NCBI GenBank assembly: GCA_023424585.1
Contig: JAFADT010000222.1
Span: 1 to 21,656, forward strand
DNA: 21,656 nucleotides
Origin: Pseudomonadota bacterium
Lineage (GTDB): Bacteria > Myxococcota > Myxococcia > Myxococcales > Myxococcaceae
Direction of reading: 5' to 3'
Under the pieces are notes generated by a model that saw nothing but the letters and a program-made list of their open reading frames with translations, was not told the origin of the DNA and searched no databases. Position numbers and translations under genes: made by a program. Each line of letters begins with the position of its first letter. Positions within the stretch are counted from its first letter, which is position 1. This document shows positions 1-7,739 of this stretch, piece after piece.

Positions 1-601
1 CGTTGAACTCGTGCTCCGCGTAGAGGATGAGGCTGGTGTGCATGGCCCGCGCCCACTCGGAGGACGGTTTGCGTCCGTGGAGCAGGTGCAGGAAGTGTTC
101 GCCAATGGAGGCATCGTCCGTGGCGACCTCGATGCGCCGGCCATTGTGCGCGTAGTGGTGCCAGTACAGCAGCATGGAGCCGAGCGAGGCGAGCAGGCGG
201 TCCGCGATGTCCCGTGCGCCCGGCGCGTTGTGGTCATCCTTCTCCGGCTCGCTGCAGCCCATCACCGAGACGCCCGTGCGCAGCACGTCCATGGGGTGGG
301 TGGAGGGCGGCAGCTGCTCCAGCGCCGTCCGGACCGCCGTGGGCAGGCCTCGCAGGGCGCTCAGCTTCGTCTTGTAGGCCTCCAACTCGGCGACGTTCGG
401 CAGGCTGCCATGGATCAGCAGGTGGGCGACCTCTTCGAACTCGCAGTTCTTCGCGATGTCCAGGATGTCGTAGCCCCGGTAGTGCAGGTCGTTGCCGTGA
501 TGGCCCACGGTGCTCAGCGCCGTCGTTCCCGCCTCGACGCCGGAGAGCGCCACGGACTTCTTGCCCCCCGCGGCGGGCCGGGCCTCTACCTTGTCGCTCA
601 T
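1..601 (-). CDS. prpC: 2-methylcitrate synthase, N-terminal part (cut by window edge)
   Basis: PrpC condenses propionyl-CoA with oxaloacetate to 2-methylcitrate, the entry step of the methylcitrate cycle. About 200 N-terminal residues are visible. They show the citrate-synthase-family start with HYRGYDILDIA, the AHLLIHGSLP helix, and an HPMDVLRTGVS segment typical of the large domain. The catalytic His/Asp residues lie beyond the window, so the choice of methylcitrate over citrate synthase rests on the preceding prpB. Two in-frame ATGs exist, at 604 and 601. The purine-rich AGGAAGG ends about 4 nt before 601 but almost touches 604, so 601 is preferred. The start overlaps the prpB stop, implying translational coupling. 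The 3' end and any prpD or acnD homologue are not visible. Confidence 0.9.
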   Translation of the reverse strand, partial: MSDKVEARPAAGGKKSVALSGVEAGTTALSTVGHHGNDLHYRGYDILDIAKNCEFEEVAHLLIHGSLPNVAELEAYKTKLSALRGLPTAVRTALEQLPPSTHPMDVLRTGVSVMGCSEPEKDDHNAPGARDIADRLLASLGSMLLYWHHYAHNGRRIEVATDDASIGEHFLHLLHGRKPSSEWARAMHTSLILYAEHEFN

Positions 602-1500
602 CATTCCTTCCTGCCTTTCGAGAAGAGGGCGTCGAGCTTCTGCTCGAGCGCGTGGTAGCCGATGACGTCGTAGAGCTCTGCCCGCGTCTGCATGGTCTCG
701 ATGACGTTGCGCTGGGTGCCGTCCCGCCGGATGGCGCGGTACACGTTCTCCGCCGCCTTGTTCATGGCCCGGAAGGCGGAGAGGGGATAGAGGATGAGGG
801 CCACGCCGGCAGACGCCAGCTCCGCGACCGTGAACAACGGCGTGGTGCCGAACTCGGTGATGTTCGCGAGGACCGGCACCTTCACGGCGTCCACGAAGCG
901 CCGGTACTGATCCAGCTGGCGGAGCGCTTCGGGGAAGACCATGTCGGCGCCCGCCTCGACGTAGGCGAGGGCCCGCTCGATGGCGCGCGCTTCGCCTTCC
1001 ACCGCGAGGGCATCCGTGCGTGCCATGACGACGAAGCTCGGGTCCGTGCGCGCGTCGACCGCGGCCTTGATGCGGTCAACCATCTCCTCGCTCGAGACAA
1101 TCTCCTTGTTGGGGCGGTGACCACAGCGCTTGGCGCCCACCTGGTCTTCGAGGTGCATCGCTGCCGCGCCGGCCTTGATGAGCGAGCGGGTGGTGCGGGC
1201 GATGTTGAAGGCGCTCGGGCCAAAGCCCGTATCCACGTCCACCAGGAGCGGGAGGTCACAGACGTCCGTCACCCGTCGGATGTCCGTCAGGACGTCGTCG
1301 AGCGTGGAGATGCCCAGGTCCGGCACCCCCAGCGAGCCCGCGGCGACGCCGCCACCGGAGAGGTAGATGGCATGGAAGCCCTCCCGGCTCGCGAGCAGGG
1401 CATGGTTGGCATTGATGGCCCCGACCACCTGGAGGGGGCGTTCATTCTTGACGGCGGCGCGGAAACGCGCGCCCGGTGTCATGGGGAGCGGCGGATTCAT
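601..1500 (-). CDS. prpB: 2-methylisocitrate lyase
   Basis: This 299-aa enzyme of the isocitrate lyase/PEP mutase superfamily cleaves 2-methylisocitrate to pyruvate and succinate, the last step of the methylcitrate cycle. Visible motifs are YLSGGGVAA (46-54), the Mg-binding strand LVDVDTGFG (86-94), and the signature KRCGH (124-128), whose Cys126 matches the catalytic cysteine. Length is normal for PrpB (about 295 aa). A GAGAGG ribosome-binding site lies 5 nt before the ATG. The gene starts 31 bp after the rsgA stop, and its stop overlaps the prpC start. It sits downstream of propionyl-CoA-producing valine genes, which fits its role. Confusion with phosphoenolpyruvate mutase or oxaloacetate decarboxylase is unlikely given KRCGH and the prpC neighbour. 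Confidence 0.95.
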   Translation of the reverse strand: MNPPLPMTPGARFRAAVKNERPLQVVGAINANHALLASREGFHAIYLSGGGVAAGSLGVPDLGISTLDDVLTDIRRVTDVCDLPLLVDVDTGFGPSAFNIARTTRSLIKAGAAAMHLEDQVGAKRCGHRPNKEIVSSEEMVDRIKAAVDARTDPSFVVMARTDALAVEGEARAIERALAYVEAGADMVFPEALRQLDQYRRFVDAVKVPVLANITEFGTTPLFTVAELASAGVALILYPLSAFRAMNKAAENVYRAIRRDGTQRNVIETMQTRAELYDVIGYHALEQKLDALFSKGRKE

Positions 1501-1523
1501 GGAGACCTCTCGGGTTGTGGGAC

Positions 1524-1530
1524 TGCGAAT
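1524..1530 (+). promoter_or_regulatory. Possible ScfR half-site in the rsgA-prpB gap
   Basis: The 31-bp gap between rsgA and prpB contains TGCGAAT, followed by C. This is the same heptamer that recurs in front of the putative regulator gene at 11778 and 11787. A single copy can arise by chance, since about one is expected in a window of this size and composition. Its place between two genes and just ahead of prpB makes it a candidate internal operator or promoter element. No convincing -35/-10 pair is visible. Confidence 0.25.
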
Positions 1531-1531
1531 C

Positions 1532-2575
1532 TCAGGAGCGACTTCGGGGAGCGCCTCTGCGGCGACGAGGCTGTCCGCTGGAATCGAGCTCTTCGCGGAG
1601 CTTCAGGTATTCCTCCACCCGTTCCGCTGACAGGCGGCCCTCACGGATGTCTTTGCGCACCGCGCAGCCAGGCTCGTCCTGGTGCTGGCAGGCCCGGTGG
1701 AAGCACCCGCGCGCGGACGCGGTGACCTCCGGGAAGGTGGCCTCCAGGGTGGCGCCGCCTCCCAGCAGCCCGAGCTCCCGGATTCCCGGTCCGTCGATGA
1801 GCAGCCCGCCTCCGGGCAGGTGGAACAACTGACGATGGGTCGTCGTGTGGATGCCTTTGCGGTCCTCTTCCCTGACGGCTTGGGTCCGCATCGCCCCGGT
1901 CCCCAGCAGGTGGTTGAGCAGCGTGGACTTCCCGACGCCGGAGGCTCCCAGCAGCACGGCGGTCACGCCGGCGCTCATGGTCTCCGCGAGCACCCGCGTG
2001 CCGATTCCCGCCTGGGCGCTCACCGCGAGGATCCGCGCGTCGGGCAGGAGCCTGCGTGCTTCATCCAACTGCTCCTCCCAGGTCTCGCACACGTCCAACT
2101 TGTTCAGCACCACGACTGGCTGGACCCCACCCGTGCGCGCCATCACCGAGGCGCGCTCGAGCAGGCCCTGATTCAGCGGCCGGTCCAGCCCCACCACCAC
2201 GAGCGCCAGGTCGACGTTCGCGGCGAGCGGTTGTGCATCCGGTGCCGCGCCGACCTTCCGGCGCAGCAGCACGCTGCGGCGTGGGAGCACGTGTTCCATC
2301 CGCAGCCGCTCCTGCTCCGACGCCGCGGCCTCCCGCGCGACCAGCACCCAATCTCCGATGACGGGCAACTGGGCGGGGCTCGTCGCGCGGTGCCGCAGCG
2401 TCCCCGCGATGCTCGCGCGCGCCTGCCGTCTCCCCGTGTCCACGCCGAACCAGGTCCGCTCCTGTCGCACCACCCGCGCCGGCACGTGCGTGCCGGCCGA
2501 GGGATGCCCGGCGAGGGACTCCTCGAAGGCGGAGTCCCAGCCGAGCCGCGAGAGCCCGTCGTCGCGCGCGGTCAT
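1532..2575 (-). CDS. rsgA: Ribosome small-subunit-dependent GTPase A
   Basis: RsgA (YjeQ) is a cytoplasmic, circularly permuted GTPase that helps late maturation of the 30S subunit. The 347-aa product has an N-terminal OB-fold region (about 30-110). The GTPase motifs then follow in permuted order: G4 NKLD (158-161), G1 GASGVGKST (210-218), the switch KGIHTTTH (240-247), and G3 DGPG (261-264). The C-terminal zinc site Cys291-x4-Cys296-x-His298-x5-Cys304 matches the family spacing. The start at 2575 forms an ATGA overlap with the metE stop. The Arg-rich tail (337-347) is a plausible RNA-contacting extension. Its place between metE and prpB in a catabolic array is unusual; I see no functional link beyond co-transcription. 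Confidence 0.93.
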   Translation of the reverse strand: MTARDDGLSRLGWDSAFEESLAGHPSAGTHVPARVVRQERTWFGVDTGRRQARASIAGTLRHRATSPAQLPVIGDWVLVAREAAASEQERLRMEHVLPRRSVLLRRKVGAAPDAQPLAANVDLALVVVGLDRPLNQGLLERASVMARTGGVQPVVVLNKLDVCETWEEQLDEARRLLPDARILAVSAQAGIGTRVLAETMSAGVTAVLLGASGVGKSTLLNHLLGTGAMRTQAVREEDRKGIHTTTHRQLFHLPGGGLLIDGPGIRELGLLGGGATLEATFPEVTASARGCFHRACQHQDEPGCAVRKDIREGRLSAERVEEYLKLREELDSSGQPRRRRGAPRSRS

Positions 2576-4896
2576 CCGTTCCGGGGTTGCGGGTCGCCGC
2601 CGAGCCGCGCGCGCATCCGCTGCGCGGCCGCGACCATGTGGGTGAGCGCCGCCTCGACCTCCGGCCAGCCGCGCGTCTTCAGGCCGCAGTCCGGGTTCAC
2701 CCAGAGCTGACGCGCCGGCAGCACCGAGCGGGCCTGCTCGAGCAACTGCTCCATCTCCTCTCGCGAGGGCACGCGCGGGGAGTGGATGTCGTAGACGCCG
2801 GGGCCGATCTCGTTGGGGTATTTGAAGTGCGCGAAGTCGACGAGCAGCTCCAGCTTGGAGCGCGAGGTCTCGATGGACAGCACATCCGCGTCCATGCGCG
2901 CGATGTCGCCCAGGATGTCGCCGAACTCCGAGTAGCACATATGGGTGTGGATCTGGGTCTCGTCCCGGACGCCGCTGGTGGCGAGCTTGAAGGCATCGAC
3001 GGCCCAGCCCAGGTACGCCTTCCATTCCTGCCGCCGCAGCGGGAGGCCCTCTCGGATGGCGGGCTCGTCGACTTGGATGATGGAGATGCCCGCGGCCTCC
3101 AGGTCCTGGACCTCGTCCCGCAGGGCGAGGGCGATCTGCTGGCACGTCTCTCCCCGGGGCTGGTCATCGCGCACGAAGGACCACTGGAGGATGGTGACGG
3201 GCCCGGTCAGCATCCCCTTCACGGGGCGGGAGGTGAGCGACTGCGCGTAGGTGGACCAGGAGACGGTCATCGGACGGGGCCGGGCGACGTCGCCGTAGAG
3301 CAGCGGGGGCTTCACGCAGCGGGAGCCATAGCTCTGGACCCAGCCGTTCTCGGTGAAGACGAAGCCGTCGAGCTGCTCGCCGAAGTACTCCACCATGTCA
3401 TTGCGCTCGAACTCACCGTGGACGAGCACGTCCAGGCCGATGGCCTCCTGCTTTTGGATGCACCGGCGCGTCTCTTCCTTCAGGAAGGTGTCGTACTCGG
3501 CGGGGCTCATGCGCCCGGCGCGCCAGGCCGCGCGCGCGCCTCGCACATCACTCGTCTGGGGGAACGAGCCGATGGTCGTCGTGGGCAGCACGGGGAGCCG
3601 CAGCCGCTCATGCTGGCGACGGGCCCGCTCCTGGAAGGGGGCTCCCCGGCGGGACATGGACGCGTCGACGGTTCCCATCCGGGCCCGGACGGCGGGGTTC
3701 CGGGTTCGCGGCGACGCGCGCCGCGCGGCAATGGCCGCTCGTGCCTTCGTGAAGGCCTCCGCGGTGGGGGCGTCCTCCTCGGACGCGCTCGCCAGGGCGT
3801 GGACTTCGTCCAGCTTCTGGCTCGCGAAGGCCAGCCAGCTCTTGAGCTCCGGGTCGAGCTTGCGCTCGCTGTCCAGGTCCTCGGGGACGTGGAGCAGCGA
3901 GCAGGAAGGGGCGACCAGGACGCGGTCCGCCCCCAGCTTCCGCACGGCGCGGCGAACGAGCTGATGGGCGGCGTCCAGGTCCGTCCTCCACACGTTTCGC
4001 CCATCCACGACGCCCACGGAGAGGCTCATGGTGGCCGGGAGGGACCTCAGCACGTCGTCGAGCTGGGCGGGCGCGCGCACCAGGTCCACGTGCAGGGCTT
4101 CGCAGCCCGAGCCGGTCGCGAGCGGCAGGTTCGCCCCAAGCTCGCCGAAGTAGGTGGCGAGCAGCAGCCGGGGCCTCTGGCGGAGCTGACTCAGCCTGCG
4201 CAGCCCCTGCTCGTAGGCCGCGCGTGCGGCGGGCGAGAGGTCCAGCACGAGGCAGGGCTCGTCGAGCTGCACCCAGGCCACCCCGCGCGCGGCGAGCACC
4301 GCCAGCAGCTGCTCATACACGGGCAGCACCGCGTCGAGGAGCGCCAGGGGGGAGGCGTCCTTCGGCGCGTCGGGCGCGTGCTTCGAGAGGAGCAGGAAGG
4401 AGAGGGGCCCGAGCAGGACGGGGCGAGGCTCCAGCTGGAGGTCGCGCGCCTCGTCGAGCTCCGCCAGCAGCTTGGTGGCGTCGAGGGTGAAGCGCTGGCC
4501 CACTTCGAGCTCGGGGACGATGTAGTGGTAGTTGGTGTCGAACCACTTCGTCATCTCCAGCGCGGCGAGGTCCAGGCCCTGCTTGCGGTCCTGATGCCCA
4601 CGCGCCATGGCGAAGTAGCGCTCCAGCGGATCCTTCAAGGTCCGGTAGCGCTCGGGAATCGCGCCCAGGCACACGGCCATGTCGAGCACATGGTCATAGA
4701 GCGAGAAGTCGTTGCTCGGGACGTGCGCCAGGCCCTGGGTCTTCATCGTCTCCCAGTGCTGACGGCGCAGGGTGGACGCGGTGGCGAGCAGGTCGCCCGC
4801 GGCGCTCTTGCCGCCCCAGTAGGACTCCAGGGCCTTCTTGAGCTCGCGGTGGCGTCCGAAGCGCGGATGGCCCAGGGATGTTGCGATGGTCGTCAT
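2572..4896 (-). CDS. metE: Cobalamin-independent methionine synthase (5-methyltetrahydropteroyltriglutamate-homocysteine methyltransferase)
   Basis: MetE transfers a methyl group from 5-methyl-tetrahydrofolate-polyglutamate to homocysteine without vitamin B12. The 774-aa protein has the double-barrel length of the family. The zinc ligands are His652 and Cys654 (in THMCYSEF), Glu676 (in SIETSRS) and Cys737 (in NPDCGLKTR). The intervals Cys-22-Glu-61-Cys equal those of E. coli MetE. The start at 4896 is preceded by AAGGA with good spacing; longer in-frame readings upstream run into the mmsB region and lack support. The gap to mmsB is only 29 bp, so there is no room for an S-box or cobalamin riboswitch. 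Its presence inside a valine/propionate array is odd and may reflect shared B12 independence (inference). Confidence 0.95.
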   Translation of the reverse strand: MTTIATSLGHPRFGRHRELKKALESYWGGKSAAGDLLATASTLRRQHWETMKTQGLAHVPSNDFSLYDHVLDMAVCLGAIPERYRTLKDPLERYFAMARGHQDRKQGLDLAALEMTKWFDTNYHYIVPELEVGQRFTLDATKLLAELDEARDLQLEPRPVLLGPLSFLLLSKHAPDAPKDASPLALLDAVLPVYEQLLAVLAARGVAWVQLDEPCLVLDLSPAARAAYEQGLRRLSQLRQRPRLLLATYFGELGANLPLATGSGCEALHVDLVRAPAQLDDVLRSLPATMSLSVGVVDGRNVWRTDLDAAHQLVRRAVRKLGADRVLVAPSCSLLHVPEDLDSERKLDPELKSWLAFASQKLDEVHALASASEEDAPTAEAFTKARAAIAARRASPRTRNPAVRARMGTVDASMSRRGAPFQERARRQHERLRLPVLPTTTIGSFPQTSDVRGARAAWRAGRMSPAEYDTFLKEETRRCIQKQEAIGLDVLVHGEFERNDMVEYFGEQLDGFVFTENGWVQSYGSRCVKPPLLYGDVARPRPMTVSWSTYAQSLTSRPVKGMLTGPVTILQWSFVRDDQPRGETCQQIALALRDEVQDLEAAGISIIQVDEPAIREGLPLRRQEWKAYLGWAVDAFKLATSGVRDETQIHTHMCYSEFGDILGDIARMDADVLSIETSRSKLELLVDFAHFKYPNEIGPGVYDIHSPRVPSREEMEQLLEQARSVLPARQLWVNPDCGLKTRGWPEVEAALTHMVAAAQRMRARLGGDPQPRNG

Positions 4897-4925
4897 GTGC
4901 GGTTCCTTCACGGCGCCGGGTTGCA

Positions 4926-5825
4926 TCACCGTGTCGAGGCTTGGGAGGTCAGGAACATCTGGATGATGCTGGAGAAGTCGAGGTCGCCATGGCCGGCGAG
5001 GCCGTGGGCGGCGTACAGGCTCCGCGCGAGGCTCCCGAGGGGGGTCGCCGCGCGCACGGCCACGGCGTTCTCCTGCGCCAGGCCCAGGTCCTTGAGCATG
5101 AGGTGGGTGGCGAAGCCGCCGGTGTAGCCCCGGGACGCCGGGACTCCATCCATCACCCCGGGCACGGGGTTGTACTTCTCCAGGACCCAGTTGGCGCCGG
5201 AGCTGCGCTTCATGATGTCGGACAGCACCTGCGCGGAGAGGCCGTTGGCGACGCCGAGGGACAGCGCCTCGGCGGTGCCCACCATCTGAATGGCCAGCAT
5301 CAGGTTGTTGCACATCTTCGTGAGCTGACCCGCGCCGGCCGGGCCCGCGTGGAAGAGGTTCTTGCCCATCCGCTCGAGCAGCGGGCGGGCGCGCTCCAGC
5401 GTCTCGGCCGGGCCGCCCACCATGAACGTCAGGGTGCCAGCCTCGGCGCCGGCGGTGCCGCCGGAGACGGGCGCGTCGATGCACTCGATGCCGCGCGCCA
5501 CGGCCGCCTCCACCACCCTGCGGGCGCTCACCGCGGAGATGGTGCTGCAGTCGATGGCGAGCGCGCCGGGACGGAGTTGGGCGAGCAGCCCCTGCTCGCC
5601 CAGGTACAGCGCCTCCACGTGCTCACCGGCGGGCAGCATGCTGATGACCGCCTCGGCGCCCGTGGCGGCCTCCCGCGCGGAGTCCGCCACGCGCGCGCCC
5701 GCGTCGGACAGGCGCTGGCGGGCCTGGGGCATGGGGTCGAACCCCACCACCTCGTGCCCCGCCTTGTGCAGGTTGATGGCCATGGGCCGGCCCATGTTGC
5801 CCAGCCCCAGGAACGCGACCTTCAT
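4926..5825 (-). CDS. mmsB: 3-hydroxyisobutyrate dehydrogenase
   Basis: This 299-aa enzyme oxidises 3-hydroxyisobutyrate to methylmalonate semialdehyde with NAD+, the penultimate step of distal valine breakdown. It shows the N-terminal dinucleotide-binding motif FLGLGNMGRPMA (5-16), the substrate-binding signature DAPVSGGTAGAE (117-128), and the catalytic lysine Lys170 in GQLTKMCNN. All are diagnostic for the beta-hydroxyacid dehydrogenase family. The length equals that of bacterial MmsB. The start at 5825 overlaps the stop of the upstream hydrolase gene by ATGA. Because the hydrolase that makes 3-hydroxyisobutyrate and the dehydrogenase MmsA are in the same array, tartronate semialdehyde reductase is a poor alternative. 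Confidence 0.94.
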   Translation of the reverse strand: MKVAFLGLGNMGRPMAINLHKAGHEVVGFDPMPQARQRLSDAGARVADSAREAATGAEAVISMLPAGEHVEALYLGEQGLLAQLRPGALAIDCSTISAVSARRVVEAAVARGIECIDAPVSGGTAGAEAGTLTFMVGGPAETLERARPLLERMGKNLFHAGPAGAGQLTKMCNNLMLAIQMVGTAEALSLGVANGLSAQVLSDIMKRSSGANWVLEKYNPVPGVMDGVPASRGYTGGFATHLMLKDLGLAQENAVAVRAATPLGSLARSLYAAHGLAGHGDLDFSSIIQMFLTSQASTR

Positions 5826-6943
5826 GGTGTCCTCCTCCCCAGCGACGCCAGGGGGTGCTGTCCGGTGAAGCGGGGCCGGAAGTGGTCCTCGATGAGGGCC
5901 TGGCTGACGGCCTCCAGCGAGTCCGGTGTCCAGCGGGGCGCGCGGTCCTTGCTGATGAGGAGCGCGCGGATGCCCTCGACGAAGTCGGCGTGCGCGCAGC
6001 AGCCGAGCGACACGGTGTATTCGAGGCGGAAGACGTCCTCGAGCGACAGGTGCCGCGCGCGCCTGGCCAGCTCGAAGGACAGGGCCGCGGAGGTCGGAGA
6101 GCCCTTGAGGAAGGTGGAGGCCGCGGTGGACAGCCACGGGTCCTCGCTTCGCAGGGCCCGCAGCCGCGAGGCGACCTCGAGCAGGTCGCCGTCCGCCACC
6201 AGCTCCCGCAGCGCATCGAAGTGGCGGCGCACGTTGGACTCGGGCAGCTCGCGCGAGGCCCGCTCGCGCAGCAGCCGCGAGACGGCGTGGCGGTTGGCGT
6301 CCGGGGCCTGGTGCCAGGCGGTCTCTCGCAGCGCATCGAGCAGGGCCGGGAGGTCCTGGTGCTGCAGGAGGTGGTCGGCGAGCCCGCAGAAGAGGGCATC
6401 CGCGGCGTTGAGGGGGGCCCCCGTGAGCGCGAGGAACAGGCCGATGCGGCCGGGAATCCGCCCCAGCATCCAGCTCCCGCCGACGTCGGGGTAGAGGCCC
6501 ACGGTGATTTCGGGCATCGCGAGCCGGCTGCGCGGCGTCACCACGCGATGGGAGGCCCCCGCCATGAGCCCCATGCCGCCCCCCATGACGATGCCGTGGC
6601 CCCAGCAGATGAAGGGCTTAGCGTAGGTGTGGATGAGGTGGTCGAGCTCGTACTCCTCCGCGAAGAAGCCGCGCGCGTAGTCGCTGACCTCGCCGCCGCT
6701 CTCCTTCAGGGACTGGTACAGCGCGCGCAGGTCCCCCCCCGCGCACAGCGCCTTGTCGCCCGCGCCCCTCAGCAGCACGCCGACGACGGACGCGTCCTGC
6801 TCCCACTGACGCAGCCGGGGCGTCAGGGCGCGGACCATCTCGAGCGACAGGGCATTGAGGGACTCGGGGGCGTCGAGGGTCGCGAGCCCCCAGCGGCGCC
6901 CTCCGGTGGTGGGCCGCTCTTCGAATCGGACGACGTCGCTCAT
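5822..6943 (-). CDS. 3-hydroxyisobutyryl-CoA hydrolase (crotonase superfamily)
   Basis: This enzyme releases CoA from 3-hydroxyisobutyryl-CoA, giving the free acid used by MmsB. The 373-aa protein is about 110 residues longer than a simple enoyl-CoA hydratase and matches the HIBCH subfamily (about 350-390 aa). It shows the oxyanion-hole region CAGGDLRALY (67-76), the glycine run MGGGMGL (120-126), MPEITVGLYPDVGGS with the expected catalytic Glu145 and Asp153, and a helical C-terminal extension ending HPLASLGRRTP. The start at 6943 lies 10 bp after the stop of the enoyl-CoA hydratase gene, and the end overlaps the mmsB start. Enoyl-CoA hydratase/isomerase would be the generic annotation, but length and neighbours support the hydrolase. 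Confidence 0.92.
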   Translation of the reverse strand: MSDVVRFEERPTTGGRRWGLATLDAPESLNALSLEMVRALTPRLRQWEQDASVVGVLLRGAGDKALCAGGDLRALYQSLKESGGEVSDYARGFFAEEYELDHLIHTYAKPFICWGHGIVMGGGMGLMAGASHRVVTPRSRLAMPEITVGLYPDVGGSWMLGRIPGRIGLFLALTGAPLNAADALFCGLADHLLQHQDLPALLDALRETAWHQAPDANRHAVSRLLRERASRELPESNVRRHFDALRELVADGDLLEVASRLRALRSEDPWLSTAASTFLKGSPTSAALSFELARRARHLSLEDVFRLEYTVSLGCCAHADFVEGIRALLISKDRAPRWTPDSLEAVSQALIEDHFRPRFTGQHPLASLGRRTP

Positions 6944-6953
6944 GACGGGGGCC

Positions 6954-7739
6954 TCAGGCGTTGCGCCACTGCGGGGCGCGCTTGCCCAGGAACGCCGCGA
7001 CGCCTTCTCGCTGGTCCTGGCTGTCGAACAGGTCCACGAACGCCTCGCGCTCCGTTGGCAGCACGCCGCGTGGCGCCTGGGTGCGCGCCGCCTGGATGAG
7101 GCGCTTGCAGGCCGCCACGCTGGTGGGGCTCTGCTTCTCCGAGAGCGCCGCCAGCGCCAGGGCGCGGTGCAGGCCCTGCCCCCGGGGGACGACCTCCTCC
7201 ACCAGGCCAATGCGCAGCGCGGTGGCCGCGTCCACGCGCTCGCCGCACAGAATCATGCGCTTGGCCCAGCCCTCTCCCACGAGCCAGGGCAGCCACTGCG
7301 TCCCCCCCGCGCAGGGCAACAGCCCCACGGACGCCTCGGGCAGGGCCAGGACCGCATGCTCCTCGGCGACGCGCAGGTCACACGCCAGCGCGCACTCCAG
7401 CCCTCCACCCATCGCGTAGCCGTTCAGCGCGGCGACGGTCAGCCCCCGGAACGCGGCGAGCGTTTCAAAGGCGAGGCCGAAGCGGCGCGCCATCTCCCGT
7501 GCCAGCGCCTTGTCCCCGTCCGCGAAGCTCTTGAGGTCCGCGCCCGCGGAGAAGAACTTCTCCCCCTGCCCGGTGAGCACCAGCGTGTACACCTCCCGGT
7601 CCTCGTCGAGCATCCGCACCAGGTCCGCCAGCGCGGCCAGGCTGTTCAAGGTCCAGGTGTTGGCGGGCGGGTTGGCGAGCGTGACGAGCGCGACGTGGCC
7701 GCGGCGCTCCCATTGCAATCCTTCAAAGACCCTCGTCAT
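6954..7739 (-). CDS. Enoyl-CoA hydratase, probably methacrylyl-CoA hydratase
   Basis: The 261-aa crotonase-family protein probably hydrates methacrylyl-CoA to 3-hydroxyisobutyryl-CoA, between the acyl-CoA dehydrogenases and the hydrolase. The oxyanion-hole segment FSAGADLKSF (63-72) and MGGGLECALACD (110-121) are present. Glu115 and Glu135 (in LPEASVGLLPCAGGTQ) correspond to the two catalytic glutamates of crotonase, so it should be a true hydratase rather than only an isomerase. The C-terminus ends FLGKRAPQWRNA, a typical crotonase ending. The start codon at 7739 overlaps the stop of the preceding dehydrogenase by ATGA, indicating coupled translation. Substrate assignment comes from operon context. 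Confidence 0.88.
   Translation of the reverse strand: MTRVFEGLQWERRGHVALVTLANPPANTWTLNSLAALADLVRMLDEDREVYTLVLTGQGEKFFSAGADLKSFADGDKALAREMARRFGLAFETLAAFRGLTVAALNGYAMGGGLECALACDLRVAEEHAVLALPEASVGLLPCAGGTQWLPWLVGEGWAKRMILCGERVDAATALRIGLVEEVVPRGQGLHRALALAALSEKQSPTSVAACKRLIQAARTQAPRGVLPTEREAFVDLFDSQDQREGVAAFLGKRAPQWRNA

Noticed and set aside
1532..3145. A longer rsgA reading frame of 537 residues
   Set aside because: The extension reads metE in another frame. The ATG at 2575 overlaps the metE stop and gives the normal RsgA length.
4897..4925. Possible S-box or cobalamin riboswitch before metE
   Set aside because: The gap to mmsB is only 29 bp, too short for any known riboswitch, and the adjacent sequence is coding.
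2587..5127. An 846-codon plus-strand open frame over metE, with similar long plus-strand frames over other array genes (for example 4878-6494, 5855-7099 and 10051-11742)
   Set aside because: All lie opposite genes with clear catalytic motifs, lack plausible starts and show typical antisense composition of high-GC coding DNA.
2572..5484. A longer metE start giving 970 residues
   Set aside because: The extra 196 residues are an out-of-frame reading of mmsB. The ATG at 4896 has a ribosome-binding site and gives the family length.
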